From an uncultured Nitratireductor sp. (GTDB lineage: Bacteria > Pseudomonadota > Alphaproteobacteria > Rhizobiales > Rhizobiaceae), in contig NZ_CAJXGF010000010.1 of NCBI RefSeq assembly GCF_913053745.1, positions 1-50,850 on the forward strand: a stretch of DNA of 50,850 nucleotides, read 5' to 3'. A program made the position numbers and the translations under genes. Below are positions 33,200 to 43,587 of this stretch, in pieces; within the stretch, counting starts at the first letter, position 1, and each line of letters begins with the position of its first letter. A model generated the notes under the pieces. The model saw only the letters and a list, made by a program, of their open reading frames with translations. It ran no database searches and was not told the origin of the DNA.

Positions 33200-34551
33200 C
33201 ACACCACCTCCACAAGCATGGCGCCGCCAAGACCGCCACCAATACACTCGGTCGCGACACCGCGCTTTTGTCCGCGTTTGCGCATCGCGTTCATAAGATG
33301 AAGCACGATCCGGTTTCCACTGGTGCCCACCGGATGCCCGAGGCTGATCGCACCTCCATCCACATTAAGGCGATTCCGCTCGATCCTCCCGAACGGCTTG
33401 TCCAACCCAAGCACCTCGCGGCAGTAATCCGCATCTTCCCAGGCCGCCAGACAGGCGAGAACTTGCGCCGCAAAGGCCTCGTTCAGTTCCCAAAGATGAA
33501 TATCTCCACGTGTCAGTTCGTGGCGCTGAAGCAAAGCGGTCGAGCACAGCGTGGGGCCCAGCCCCATGATCGAGGGATCGAGCGCCGACCACTCGCTGTC
33601 GACGATCCGCGCCAAAGGCGTAAGCTTGTGCTTTTTCACAGCCGCCTCGGATGCCAGAACGACCCAGGATGCACCATCGGTGATCTGCGAGGAGTTCCCG
33701 GGTGTCACGCGGCCATAAGGGCGCTCGAATGCCGGTCTGAGCCTGGCAAGCCGTTCAATCGACGTGTCGGGCCGAACCCCGTCGTCATGATCGTAGAGTT
33801 CGCCGTCACGGGATACCGCCGGAACCACCTCTCCGCTGAGCGCGCCGTTCTTCTGTGCCTTCGACAGACGCTGATGGCTTTCCAGCGCATAGGCGTCCGC
33901 CGCCTCGCGGGATATGTTGAAGATGTGGCCGATTTTCTCGGCCGTCTGCCCCATATTGAGCTGGGTAACCGGGTCGGTCAGCCCGCGCTCGAGACCGATT
34001 ACCGGTTGTAGCATCCGCATCTTGAAGGCCCGCAATGCGGCGAGCTTTTCAAACCACGTCTTGGCGAAAGCGAATCGGCCGAACCAAGCCGCTCCCTCCT
34101 GTGGCCAGACCAGCGGCGCATGCGAGAGCGCTTCTGCTCCACCGGCAAGAATCAGATTGGCTTTCCCGGACTGAATGGTGCGAAATGCCGTGTCGATGGA
34201 CTGCATTCCCGAGCCGCAATTGATCTGCACCGTGAAGGCCGGCATCGCATCCCCCATGCCGAGCCGCAGTGCAGCCACCCGTGCCGGGTTCATCTCGTCA
34301 GCGATGACGTTGACGCAGCCGAGAATGACCTTGTCGAAACTGTCCGGAGAGAATGGCTGTCGCGCCAAAAGCGGCCGGCCACACTGGACGGCCAAATCCA
34401 CCGGCGTGAACGGTCCGGGCTTTCCGCGCGCTCTCAGAAACGGGGTTCGCGCACCATCAACGATGAAGACGGGCCGCCCCGATGCCCCGCCGTTGCGGGC
34501 TTTTTGCGGTCGTCGCGAGGGCGTTCTTCCATGTCTTGCAGCGGGGGACAC
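33199..34551 (-). CDS. Acetyl-CoA acyltransferase (thiolase), beta-oxidation partner
   Basis: 450 aa from a GTG at 34551; no upstream ATG is in frame. About 25 basic disordered residues precede the usual start PVFIVDGARTPFLRARG. Thiolase active-site parts: INCGSGMQSIDTAF (nucleophile Cys), NEAFAAQVL, GGAISLGHPVGTSGNR (His) and the final CIGGGLGGAML with the second Cys. It cleaves 3-ketoacyl-CoA to acetyl-CoA. It is first in a two-gene operon, coupled by TGATG to the hydratase/dehydrogenase. The order (beta then alpha) resembles fadI-fadJ of enterobacteria. Confidence 0.92.
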   Translation of the reverse strand: MSPAARHGRTPSRRPQKARNGGASGRPVFIVDGARTPFLRARGKPGPFTPVDLAVQCGRPLLARQPFSPDSFDKVILGCVNVIADEMNPARVAALRLGMGDAMPAFTVQINCGSGMQSIDTAFRTIQSGKANLILAGGAEALSHAPLVWPQEGAAWFGRFAFAKTWFEKLAALRAFKMRMLQPVIGLERGLTDPVTQLNMGQTAEKIGHIFNISREAADAYALESHQRLSKAQKNGALSGEVVPAVSRDGELYDHDDGVRPDTSIERLARLRPAFERPYGRVTPGNSSQITDGASWVVLASEAAVKKHKLTPLARIVDSEWSALDPSIMGLGPTLCSTALLQRHELTRGDIHLWELNEAFAAQVLACLAAWEDADYCREVLGLDKPFGRIERNRLNVDGGAISLGHPVGTSGNRIVLHLMNAMRKRGQKRGVATECIGGGLGGAMLVEVV

Positions 34552-34956
34552 TTCAGACGCAGCCGCCGCGCGCTCTACAGCCTCCGCTGCCTGCGAAGAT
34601 GCTTTCGCATCCTGCTGCTTGCCGGGATCGGACTCTTGCTGTCGGGATCGTTGTGCCCTGCGACACGCACCTCATTTTTACCAACCAAACGATCATCGAT
34701 TGTTCAGCGTCGCTCCCCTGTCGGAGCGTCATTGTCTTCGCTGAAACAACCGTTCACTTCCTTCCTAGTTCCAGATTCGGCTTCATTCCCAATAACGCCA
34801 GCTTTAAGCCATATTTGTCGGGCCAGACCTTTGAGCTGCATTGGCCGCAACCGTGGTTTGTGATTTAACCGCACTGTTTGCAGCATAGGGGCGATGAGCG
34901 TTAACGTCACGGCAAGGCCGATGACCGACACTTCGTCTTGAAAATGGGAGACGGGT
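34552..34956. other. 405-bp region without a recognised gene
   Basis: The region between the thiolase start and tamA must hold promoters for both. It is visibly richer in A/T after 34670. ORFs here (for example 34482-34868 on +, and 34704-35114 on -, which overlaps tamA) have no recognisable motif and no good ribosome binding site. I see no RNA gene, strong hairpin or repeat in it. Confidence 0.5.
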
Positions 34957-36888
34957 TTGAGTGAAATCGACGTGAGACCGTCGATGTGTCGGCGTTTGCA
35001 CGGGCCATTAGCGCTCGCCCTCATGCTCGCCTTCTCGAACGTCTCCGCAAACGCCTTCGAACTCTTCGGGATCAAGCTCTTCGGCAAGGACAAAGCCGCA
35101 GAGGAGCCCGACACGATCGGCGAACCATGGAACTACACCGTTGAATTCGTGCTTCCCCACGGGGCCGACGATACCGAAAAAAAGCTCAAGGGTGCCTCCT
35201 CGGTATGGGCGGATCGTGAAAAGCCGGCTTCCGGCGCCGCCGGCCTGATCGTCAAGGCGCGCAGCGACTACCGCCGCCTGCTGAACACGCTCTACGGATC
35301 GGCGCTTTACGGCGGCTCGATCAGCATCACCATCGATGGGCAGGAGGTTTCCGACCTGCCGATCGATGCCGCCATAGCGAATCCCGCCAGCGTCCGAATC
35401 GTCGTGGATCCCGGCTCGGTTTTTCATTTCAGTCAGGCGCGCATCGTCAATCAAGCGCCACCGCCGCTGAAGCGCAATGACCGGGTGGAAGATCCCGCGA
35501 AAGAAGGTTTTCGCACCGGCGAAGTCGCGGCCTCTGGAACCATATTGAAGGCCGGCCGCCTCGCCGTCGAGGCATGGCGACATCAAGGACACGCAAAGGC
35601 CGAGGTTGTCCAACGTCGCGTCACGGCCGCACACGAGACCGACACGGTTGACGCGATCCTGACGGTGGAGCCCGGCCGCCGTGCCGCCTATGGCCAGGTG
35701 TCCGTCAGCGGCACCGAGCGCATGGACCCCGAATTCGTGGCGCGCCAGACAGGTCTGGTGCCCGGCCGCGAATACGATCCCGACGATCTGGAACGCGCCC
35801 GCCAACGCCTGTCGAAGCTGGATGTCTTCCGCTCCGCGCGAATCGAGGAAGCCGACGAGATCGGCGAGGGCGGCATTCTGCCGCTCGCCGTCATCGTCCA
35901 GGAACGCCTGCCACGCCGTTTCGGTGTCGGCGGCACCTACTCCACACTCGACGGGCTCGGCGTCCAGGCCTACTGGATGCACCGCAATCTGTTCGGTCGC
36001 GCGGAGCGTCTGCGATTCGAAGGACAGGTTTCCGGCATCGGCAACACGTTCAAGCCGGAGGATCTGACTTACCGGGTCGGCGCAACCTTTATCAAGCCGG
36101 GCGTATACACGCCCGATACCGACTTTCAGGCCTCGATCTTCGGCGACCGCGAGGTGCTGGAGCGGTACACACGGACCGCGGTCACCGCGGAGGTCGGCTT
36201 CCGGCATGAGTTCAGCGAAGAATTCTCAGGAAGCCTTTTCGCCAATGCGGGCCGCGCTCGCTTCGAGGACGATTTCGGCACACGCGACTTCACGACCGTC
36301 GGCCTTGCCGGCACATTGACCTATGACAGCCGCGACAACCCGGCCGACGCCACGGAGGGGTACTTCGCCGAATTGTCGCTCGAACCCTTCTATGAGATGG
36401 AATACCGCAATCTGGCCGCCCGCATGCTGCTGGAAGGCCGGGCCTATTACGACTTCGGCAGCGAGGGTCGCTTCGTCATGGCGGGACGCGCCAAGATCGG
36501 CGCGCTGGTCGGCGCTCCGATTGCCGAAACGCCGCCGGACAAACTGTTCTTCGCAGGCGGCGGCGGCTCCGTGCGCGGCTATGCCTACCGCAATATCGGC
36601 GTCGAAACGCCGAACGGCATTGCCGGCGGGCGCTCGCTGATGGAGGCCTCGGCCGAATTGCGCGCCCGTGTGACGGGTTCGATCGGCGTTGTCGGTTTCA
36701 TCGACGCCGGCACGGTGGGGGCCGAATCCTTCCCCGATTTTTCGGAGGATGTCAGGATCGGTGTCGGCGCCGGCTTGCGTTATCTTACTCCCTTGGGTCC
36801 CGTGCGCCTGGATGTCGCCGTGCCGCTCGACCGGCGCGACGGCGATCCGAGCGTCGCCTTTTACGTCGGAATAGGACAAGCGTTTTGA
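34957..36888 (+). CDS. tamA: Autotransporter/outer-membrane assembly factor TamA (Omp85 family)
   Basis: 643 aa from a TTG at 34957, with GGGAG 7-11 nt upstream; the ATG at 34984 (MCRRLHGP) is a reasonable alternative because it keeps the whole signal peptide (ending SANA). The periplasmic region has three POTRA-like repeats, clearest at AAYGQVSVSGTERMDPEFVARQTGLVPGREYDPDDLERARQRL. The second half is a 16-strand barrel typical of Omp85, with GGGGSVRGYAYR (the conserved loop 6 motif) and LTPLGPVRLDVAVPL near the end. With TamB it helps insert or transport proteins and lipids at the outer membrane. It overlaps tamB by 4 nt. Confidence 0.92.
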   Translation: MSEIDVRPSMCRRLHGPLALALMLAFSNVSANAFELFGIKLFGKDKAAEEPDTIGEPWNYTVEFVLPHGADDTEKKLKGASSVWADREKPASGAAGLIVKARSDYRRLLNTLYGSALYGGSISITIDGQEVSDLPIDAAIANPASVRIVVDPGSVFHFSQARIVNQAPPPLKRNDRVEDPAKEGFRTGEVAASGTILKAGRLAVEAWRHQGHAKAEVVQRRVTAAHETDTVDAILTVEPGRRAAYGQVSVSGTERMDPEFVARQTGLVPGREYDPDDLERARQRLSKLDVFRSARIEEADEIGEGGILPLAVIVQERLPRRFGVGGTYSTLDGLGVQAYWMHRNLFGRAERLRFEGQVSGIGNTFKPEDLTYRVGATFIKPGVYTPDTDFQASIFGDREVLERYTRTAVTAEVGFRHEFSEEFSGSLFANAGRARFEDDFGTRDFTTVGLAGTLTYDSRDNPADATEGYFAELSLEPFYEMEYRNLAARMLLEGRAYYDFGSEGRFVMAGRAKIGALVGAPIAETPPDKLFFAGGGGSVRGYAYRNIGVETPNGIAGGRSLMEASAELRARVTGSIGVVGFIDAGTVGAESFPDFSEDVRIGVGAGLRYLTPLGPVRLDVAVPLDRRDGDPSVAFYVGIGQAF

Positions 36889-39800
36889 TCCGCTTTTTCG
36901 CAGCTCTGACTCTTCTGTTCGTCCTGCTGCCCGCAATGGCTCAGGACACGCCCAGCGAGAACACGCCCGAACAGGAGCGCTCGTTCTTCACCCGGCTCCT
37001 GGAAGAGCAGCTTTCCACACCAAACCGGCAGATCCGTATTTCCGGCATCCAGGGCGCGCTCTCGTCGCAGGCGACCATCGGTCAGATCACCATTGCCGAC
37101 CGCGAAGGCATCTGGCTGCGCATCAGCAACGCCTCCATCGACTGGAGCCGGTCCACGCTCCTGCTGCGGCAGCGTCTTGAAGTCCAACGCCTGGCAGCCG
37201 AAAGCATCGAGGTCGAGCGGCGCCCGCTGCCCGATGAGGGCCTGCCGGCACCCGAATCGCGCTCTTTCCAGGTTCCCGAACTGCCCCTCGCAGTCAATCT
37301 GGCCCAGTTGGAGATCGAAACGGCAACCTTTGGCGAAGGCGTCTTCGGGCTTGCCGCCCAACTCGCGCTTACCGGCGCGTTGAAAATCGACGGCGGAACG
37401 CTCGACACAAACTTCGATGTCAGACGGCTCGACGGGCCCGGCGGCCAGTTTGCGCTCAATGCCGCCTTCTCCAATGAAACCGAAGAACTCGATCTCGACC
37501 TTGTTCTCGACGAGCCTGCGGACGGCGTTGTCGCCAACCTTCTCAACGTGCAGGGACGTCCGCCGCTGAAACTGACCATCGCCGGCAGCGGCCCGCTCAG
37601 CGCGCTCGATGTGAAACTCGCGCTTGAGGCCGACGGCGTTCCCGCCTTCGGCGGCACGGCACGATTGCGCGAGCGCGACGAGGGGCTCGGCTTTTCGGCC
37701 CGCCTCGCCGGTTCGATCGGCCGCCTCGTACCAGCCCAATTCCGCGATTTCTTCGGAGCCGGAACGCGAATCAACGTCAATGGCGTGTCGAAGAATGGCG
37801 GCGGGGTGCTGCTCGAAAACCTTGAGGTCTCCAGCGCCTCCATGCGCATCGAAGCCGCCGCGGAAACGGGCAGCGACAATTTTCTGACCGCCCTTTCCCT
37901 GCGCGCCAACGTCGCCGATCCCGAAGGCCGGCGCGTGCTGCTGCCCATTGCCGGTGGCGAAACGTCGCTGCAGTCGGCGAATTTCAACGTCACGTTCGGC
38001 GAAGCGGGATCGGAACGCTGGAACGGCGGTCTCGAAATGGACGGGCTGCAAACGGCCGAATTCGCGGCCGGAAAAACCACGCTCACGATGGGCGGTCTGG
38101 CCCAAAACCTCACCGATCCGGCACAGCGCCGGGTTAGCTTCGAGATCGACGGCGGGTTGACGCAGATCACCGCCAAACAGGCCAAAATCGCCGAAGCGCT
38201 CGGCGATGCCCTGACAATCGCCGCAGCGGGTGACTGGCGGGCAGGAAACCCTGTTACCGTCGACAATGCCAGCATCTCCGGCAATGGCCTGGAAACGGCC
38301 CTCAGCGGCGAGATCGACGAATTTGCTTTCACCGGCGACATCACGCTGAGCGCCGCCGATATCGCACCCTTCTCCGGCCTTGCGGATCAGGCACTGGGCG
38401 GCGCGGTCGACCTCACGGCGAGCGGCACGGTGCGCCCCGTCAGTGGAGCATTCGATCTCAATCTCGATGGCACGGCAACCGATTTGCGCATCGAGAATGA
38501 AGTCGCCGGAAACCTGCTTGCCGGCACCACACGCATCGAGGGCGGCGTTGCCCGAGGCAGCGACGGGCTGACCGCCCGCAATCTTCGGCTCGGCAACGAC
38601 CAGTTCAACCTGCAAGCCGACGGCACCTTTGCAACGGGCACCGCGAATTTCCGCTTCGATGCAGCGCTTGAAAACATGGCGCTTCTTTCGGAAAACGCAT
38701 CGGGCCGAGTGACGGCAGCGGGCCGTGCCGAGGGGGCGGACGGGCGCATTAACCTGACCTTCAAAGCGGACGCGCCGCGCGGCACCCTCTCCGGCCGCGA
38801 CCTGAGCGACGCCACGCTCGGTTTCGACGGCCAGCTCGAAAAACAGGTTCTGACCGGCGCCATCGACGGCAACGCTTTTCTTGCAGGCGAACGCGTCGAC
38901 CTGGCCAGTCGGATTGTGCTTTCGCCCGAGCAGCGGCAATTGACGGAATTCGCTTTCCGGGCCGGCGGCGCGACCGCGAGCGGCAATCTGATCCAGGACG
39001 TGAACAAGAACCTAATCGACGGGCGCGTGAATCTGGAAGCGGCCGACATATCGACGGCGGCGGCGCTTTTCCTGCGCGAAGCAACCGGCAGCGTGGAGGC
39101 CGATGTTTCCCTTTCTCCAGTCGATGAACGTCAGATCGCCGACGTCAACGCCACCATCCGCAATCTGGAGATCGAAGAGACGCGTGTCTCCAGCGCCACG
39201 GTTGCGGCCACCATCGAGGATCTGTTCGGGGTCCCGGCTGCCGTCGGTTCCATCACGGCGCGGGATGTCAGGGCCGGCGGAATCGCCATTACCCAACTCG
39301 ACGCCAATGCGCGGCAGAACGGCGACGCTACGGATTTCGAGAGCTCGGCGCTGCTTAACCAGGGCACAAGGCTTGCAACCGAGGGCGCCCTGGCTCCCGA
39401 AGGCAATGGCTATCGCGTACGGCTCAGCCGCCTCAGCCTCGATCAGGGCACGGTCCGGGCACGTCTCGTCCAACCCACATCCCTGCTGGTGGAAGGCAAT
39501 ACGTTCACGCTCGATCCCTTGGAGATCGACGTCGCGGGCGGGCGCATCACCGCCGGCGGCAGGGTGGCCGACACGCTCGATCTCGCCGTCAACCTCCGGC
39601 AGGTTCCGCTGTCCATCGCCAACACGATCCAGCCCGACCTCGGTCTCGGTGGCACGCTCCACGGCAGCGCCGACATCAAGGGCACACGCGACGAGCCAGC
39701 GGTTGATTTCGACATCGAGGGGCGAGGCATCATCTCGACCGTTCTCAAACAGGCGGGACTGAGCGCGCTGACGGTAGACGCAAGCGGCACCAGCGACGGC

Positions 39801-41504
39801 AACCGGCTGACTGTCGATACCAGCGTCACCAGCCCTGAAGGGTTGAACGCCAGTGCGCGCGGCATCGTACCGTTCGACGACAGCCAGCTTTCCATGGATG
39901 TGGCCCTGAACGCGTTCCCGCTGGCCGCCCTCAACCGCGTTGTCCGTGGCCAGGACCTTGCCGGCCAGGTGACAGGCAGCGCCCGCGTAACCGGCACCCT
40001 CACAGCGCCGCAAGCCAGCTTCGACGTTCGCGCAAACGGCTTGCGTGCAGCGCCTTTGACAAATGCCGGGCTCGGCCCGCTGCAACTCGCAGCCAACGGT
40101 CGCTACGCCGACAACGCCGTGCAATTGAGCCGTCTGACCGCTGATGGCCCCTCCGGCCTCGGTGTCGAAGCGAGCGGGACGATACCGTTTTCCGGTTCCG
40201 GTCTCGGCATCAATGTGGCGGGCACCGCTCCCCTTTCCATTGCCAACCGTATGCTGGCCGACCGCGGCACGCAGCTTTCCGGCACCGCCACGGCCAATGT
40301 CCGCGTCTCCGGAGCGCTGGCCAATCCGGTCATAAACGGTACGATTTCCACCGCCAATGCGGCCGCCGTCGATCCGCTGACCAATCTGCGCATCAGCGAT
40401 GTGCGGCTGGGGGCCACCGTCAATGGCGAACGCGTGTCAATTACAGAGGGATCGGCGGCGCTGTCGGCCGGCGGGCGGGTTTCGGTGTCCGGCACGATCT
40501 CCACCAATGCCCAGGCCGGTTTCCCGGCCGATCTCAGGATCGGGCTCGACAACGCCAGGCATACCGACGGCGAGATGGTAACGGCGACCGTGAACGGTGC
40601 CCTGTCCCTGACCGGTCCCCTCACCCGCGACCCGCTGCTCGCCGGCGAGGTAAACATCGAACGGGCCGAAATCATCGTCCCGGAAAATCTCGGCGGCGGG
40701 GCCGCGGCCATCGACGTACGCCACATCGATCCGCCGCCTGCCGTGCAGCGCACACTCGAGCGCGCGCGCGCCGACGATGGCACACCGATGCCGTCGTCGC
40801 GACCAAGCGTTATGAGACTCAACGTCAATGTGACCGCACCCGCCCGCATTTTCGTGCGCGGACGCGGCCTCGACGCCGAACTCGGAGGCTCGGTCCGGCT
40901 GACAGGCCCCGTGACGAACATCCAGCCGGTCGGCGGCTTCGAGCTCATCCGCGGACGCCTTTCCATCATCGGCCAGCGCATCACCTTTGACGAGGGCGAA
41001 GTGACACTTGTGGGCGATCTCGACCCACAGCTTGATTTTGTCGCCCGCTCGCGCGGGAACGACATCATTGTCTTCATCACTGTGCGCGGTCGCGTTTCCG
41101 ATCTCAATATTGGCTTCTCCTCACAGCCGGAACTGCCGGAGGACGAAGTGCTGGCGCGCCTCATCTTCAACCGCGGCATCAACGAATTGTCGGCGGTGCA
41201 AATCGCGCAATTGGCAGCGGCGGCGGCCGAGCTTGCCGGCGGCTCCAACACATCCCTTCTGGGCTCATTGCGCGACGCGACAGGCCTCGACGATCTGGAC
41301 GTCGTCACGGACTCAGAAGGCAACGCAGCCGTTCGCGCCGGGCGCTATATCCAGGACAATATCTATCTGGGCGTCGAGGCGGGCGCGAAGGGAACCACCC
41401 GTGGCACGGTCAATCTCGACATTACCGACGAGCTGAAGGCGCGGGGCGCGGTCGGATCCGACGGAAATTCAAGCCTCGGTATCTTCTTCGAGAAAGATTA
41501 TTGA
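36885..41504 (+). CDS. tamB: Translocation and assembly module protein TamB (AsmA/YhdP-like lipid-bridge fold)
   Basis: 1539 aa from a TTG at 36885 that overlaps the tamA stop. The N-terminal segment MIRFFAALTLLFVLLPAMAQ is the signal or inner-membrane anchor. The rest is a long run of beta-strand repeats rich in Gly, Ala, Thr and Asp (patterns such as LDLAVNLRQVPLSIANTI), the elongated hydrophobic groove of the family. The C-terminal DUF490 domain contains RLTGPVTNIQPVGGFELIRGRLSIIGQRI, ELPEDEVLARLIFNRGINELSAVQIAQLA, and the closing GIFFEKDY. TamB spans the periplasm and works with TamA, with a proposed phospholipid transport role. It is the end of a two-gene operon. Confidence 0.93.
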   Translation: MIRFFAALTLLFVLLPAMAQDTPSENTPEQERSFFTRLLEEQLSTPNRQIRISGIQGALSSQATIGQITIADREGIWLRISNASIDWSRSTLLLRQRLEVQRLAAESIEVERRPLPDEGLPAPESRSFQVPELPLAVNLAQLEIETATFGEGVFGLAAQLALTGALKIDGGTLDTNFDVRRLDGPGGQFALNAAFSNETEELDLDLVLDEPADGVVANLLNVQGRPPLKLTIAGSGPLSALDVKLALEADGVPAFGGTARLRERDEGLGFSARLAGSIGRLVPAQFRDFFGAGTRINVNGVSKNGGGVLLENLEVSSASMRIEAAAETGSDNFLTALSLRANVADPEGRRVLLPIAGGETSLQSANFNVTFGEAGSERWNGGLEMDGLQTAEFAAGKTTLTMGGLAQNLTDPAQRRVSFEIDGGLTQITAKQAKIAEALGDALTIAAAGDWRAGNPVTVDNASISGNGLETALSGEIDEFAFTGDITLSAADIAPFSGLADQALGGAVDLTASGTVRPVSGAFDLNLDGTATDLRIENEVAGNLLAGTTRIEGGVARGSDGLTARNLRLGNDQFNLQADGTFATGTANFRFDAALENMALLSENASGRVTAAGRAEGADGRINLTFKADAPRGTLSGRDLSDATLGFDGQLEKQVLTGAIDGNAFLAGERVDLASRIVLSPEQRQLTEFAFRAGGATASGNLIQDVNKNLIDGRVNLEAADISTAAALFLREATGSVEADVSLSPVDERQIADVNATIRNLEIEETRVSSATVAATIEDLFGVPAAVGSITARDVRAGGIAITQLDANARQNGDATDFESSALLNQGTRLATEGALAPEGNGYRVRLSRLSLDQGTVRARLVQPTSLLVEGNTFTLDPLEIDVAGGRITAGGRVADTLDLAVNLRQVPLSIANTIQPDLGLGGTLHGSADIKGTRDEPAVDFDIEGRGIISTVLKQAGLSALTVDASGTSDGNRLTVDTSVTSPEGLNASARGIVPFDDSQLSMDVALNAFPLAALNRVVRGQDLAGQVTGSARVTGTLTAPQASFDVRANGLRAAPLTNAGLGPLQLAANGRYADNAVQLSRLTADGPSGLGVEASGTIPFSGSGLGINVAGTAPLSIANRMLADRGTQLSGTATANVRVSGALANPVINGTISTANAAAVDPLTNLRISDVRLGATVNGERVSITEGSAALSAGGRVSVSGTISTNAQAGFPADLRIGLDNARHTDGEMVTATVNGALSLTGPLTRDPLLAGEVNIERAEIIVPENLGGGAAAIDVRHIDPPPAVQRTLERARADDGTPMPSSRPSVMRLNVNVTAPARIFVRGRGLDAELGGSVRLTGPVTNIQPVGGFELIRGRLSIIGQRITFDEGEVTLVGDLDPQLDFVARSRGNDIIVFITVRGRVSDLNIGFSSQPELPEDEVLARLIFNRGINELSAVQIAQLAAAAAELAGGSNTSLLGSLRDATGLDDLDVVTDSEGNAAVRAGRYIQDNIYLGVEAGAKGTTRGTVNLDITDELKARGAVGSDGNSSLGIFFEKDY

Positions 41505-41510
41505 GTGGGT

Positions 41511-41541
41511 CAAAAGAAAGCCGGCCAGTCTCCTGGCCGGC
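41511..41541 (-). terminator. Intrinsic terminator downstream of pcm
   Basis: A perfect 9-bp stem GCCGGCCAG / CTGGCCGGC (41520-41528 and 41533-41541) with a 4-nt loop. On the minus strand it is followed by TTTCTTTTG. It lies 128 nt after the pcm stop and 16 nt after the convergent tamB stop. It may serve both genes, but the U-run is only on the minus strand. Confidence 0.8.
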
Positions 41542-41668
41542 AAACGGCGCGCTTGGTTCGGGTCGGGGGGATGGTGGGGGCGCGCCTTCAGCAAAAACAC
41601 GCGCGGACGATAAAGGTTCCACACAAGGGGCTTTTTTTTCGGCCCGAAGGAATGTGCCGAAACATGTC

Positions 41669-42337
41669 CTATCGCCGCCAGCCCTGCGCGCCAATTAGCG
41701 GCACGAAGGAGACCGGCGCCAGCACCTCCGTGCGATACGTCTCGTCGTCCTCGCGAACGATGCAATTGAGCTGCTGCGGCCCAGAGGCCGAACCGACCGG
41801 CATGACGAGCCGCCCACCCGGTGCGAGCTGCGCACGCAGCGCCTCCGGCACACGCGGTCCCGCCGCTGCAATGATGATTGCATCGAATGGCGCCTCTTCG
41901 GGCAATCCCAGCGTACCATCGCCAACGGAAATGCTGACATTGTCGAGATAACCGCCCCTCGCCAGACGCTCGCGGGCTGAAATCGCCAATGCATCGTGCC
42001 GCTCTATGGAGAAGACATGGCCGACGAGCCGCGAAAGGATGGCTGTCGAGTACCCCGATCCGGTGCCCACTTCCAGAACGCGGCTCCTGTGTCCGAGATC
42101 GGCGGCTTCCGTCATCAAGGCAACGATATAGGGTTGAGAGATGGTCTGCCCGTCACCGATAGGCAACGCACCATCTTCATAGGCGAGTTCGACAAGGTGT
42201 GCCGGAACGAATAATTCGCGCGGCACCTCCGCCATAGCCTCAAGCACAGCGGCGGACGCGATGCCGCGCCGCTTCAATGTCGAAAGCATTTCGTTTCGAC
42301 GGCTTGCCTCCCCATCCATGTCGTTCTCGCTGCTCAC
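41669..42337 (-). CDS. pcm: Protein-L-isoaspartate O-methyltransferase
   Basis: 222 aa from a GTG at 42337; an ATG six codons in (42319) is an alternative. The SAM-binding motif VLEVGTGSGYSTAILSRL follows the family-specific DGQTISQPYIVALMTEAA. Later come SVGDGTLG and FDAIIIAAAGPRVPEALRAQLAPGGRLVMPVG. The enzyme methylates isoaspartyl residues so that damaged proteins can be repaired. Length and motifs are standard. It is apparently monocistronic, ending at the hairpin at 41511-41541. Confidence 0.93.
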   Translation of the reverse strand: MSSENDMDGEASRRNEMLSTLKRRGIASAAVLEAMAEVPRELFVPAHLVELAYEDGALPIGDGQTISQPYIVALMTEAADLGHRSRVLEVGTGSGYSTAILSRLVGHVFSIERHDALAISARERLARGGYLDNVSISVGDGTLGLPEEAPFDAIIIAAAGPRVPEALRAQLAPGGRLVMPVGSASGPQQLNCIVREDDETYRTEVLAPVSFVPLIGAQGWRR

Positions 42338-42487
42338 ACCTGCCCGGCTCTATTGTTAGAGAACATCGAGCCTGCATAATGCCGCCAAAAGGGGCTGACC
42401 GTCCATCCTCGATACCAAGATGTGATGCAGGCAAACACGCCAAATCGTGGGTGCGCGCCTGCAAACTCATGATGTCTGTGAGGAAGA

Positions 42488-42563
<76 letters not shown>

Positions 42564-42669
42564 GACCGTCTGGCGCAGCGAGAAGCTCACCGCCAACCGA
42601 ATGTCCGGCTCCATAAACGGTTTCGCGCATGCATGCAAGACACTCCGACATGAGTTTGTCACTTATTGC

Positions 42670-43587
42670 TCAAATGAACAGCCGACCCTCCGCAACGCGC
42701 ACCGCATGACCACCGATGCGGACAGCGTCGATCGCGCCGCCATGCACGTCGACCTCTAAGCGTATGCTCGAAGGGCGGCCCATTTCGATACCCTGCTCGA
42801 TCAGGAAACCGTGCGAACCGTCAACGGGTGCGTCGTATTGCATGATGGCCCCGGCAAAAGCGGCGGCGGCCGAACCCGTGGCCGGATCTTCGGCAATCCC
42901 GTCGTCAGGCGCGAACATGCGCACATGAAACGCGTGATCGTGATTCACCGTCTCCCTACAATAAACGTAAGGAAAGGGAGCCGGCCCTTCCAGTTCGGGC
43001 ATCAGCGAGCGCCATAGCGCCGCGTCGAGCCTAGCCCGCCCGGCCACGTTCAGATCGGCAACCGGAACACAGACATAGGGCACACCGGCGCTCCAGGTGC
43101 TAATCGTATGATTCTCGAAGCCGATCTCGTGGTAGCCGAGCCCCAGGGAGGCTGCGACAGCTTCCGGCTCGATCGAAACGGGCAGCATTTCGGGGAGTCG
43201 CGGGAGGTCGAACTCGGCATACGCCGCTCCCTTTCCCGCAGACACGGCGCACCGCACCGCGCCTACCCGTTCCTCCAGCATCAATATCGAAGTCTGCGCG
43301 GTGCCATCACCGGTTCCCTCGTGCTGCACCAGCGCCACGGCCGCTCCCACCGTCGGGTGCCCGGCGAACGGCAATTCGGTCCGCGGTGTGAAAATGCGCA
43401 GCCGGGCGGTGTGGTTCTTCTTTTCGGGCGGCAGGACGAACACGGTCTCGGAAAGATTGAACTCTCGCGCGATGCGTTGCATCGCACCTTCATCTAGCCC
43501 TTCGGCATCGAGCACGATGGCCAGCGGATTTCCCGTTAGAACGCTATCGGAAAAAACGTCGTAAATATAATAGTTTCGTCCAGACAT
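42670..43587 (-). CDS. PhzF-family isomerase
   Basis: 305 aa from the ATG at 43587 (family start [20 protein letters not shown]); the frame to 43671 is a non-coding extension. The catalytic Glu lies in NLSETVFVL, with [16 protein letters not shown] and the second-lobe motif [16 protein letters not shown]. PhzF proteins share the diaminopimelate-epimerase fold. One member acts in phenazine synthesis, but most, as here without phenazine genes nearby, have unknown substrates. It is divergent from the exporter genes at 43717. Confidence 0.92.
   Translation of the reverse strand: MSGRNYYIYDVFSDSVLTGNPLAIVLDAEGLDEGAMQRIAREFNLSETVFVLPPEKKNHTARLRIFTPRTELPFAGHPTVGAAVALVQHEGTGDGTAQTSILMLEERVGAVRCAVSAGKGAAYAEFDLPRLPEMLPVSIEPEAVAASLGLGYHEIGFENHTISTWSAGVPYVCVPVADLNVAGRARLDAALWRSLMPELEGPAPFPYVYCRETVNHDHAFHVRMFAPDDGIAEDPATGSAAAAFAGAIMQYDAPVDGSHGFLIEQGIEMGRPSSIRLEVDVHGGAIDAVRIGGHAVRVAEGRLFI

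Noticed and set aside
31121-33301. 726-aa open frame on the + strand
   Set aside because: It mirrors the hydratase/dehydrogenase gene, which has complete active sites on the other strand. No domain signature is visible in it.
34704-35114. 136-aa minus-strand frame between the thiolase gene and tamA
   Set aside because: It overlaps the start and signal peptide of tamA and carries no motif.
36861-38939. 692-aa open frame on the - strand
   Set aside because: It is antisense to tamB, with Cys-, Arg- and His-rich composition typical of a shadow frame.
39012-41323. Two long minus-strand frames (370 and 406 aa)
   Set aside because: Both lie inside tamB in other frames and lack motifs, signal peptides or ribosome binding sites.
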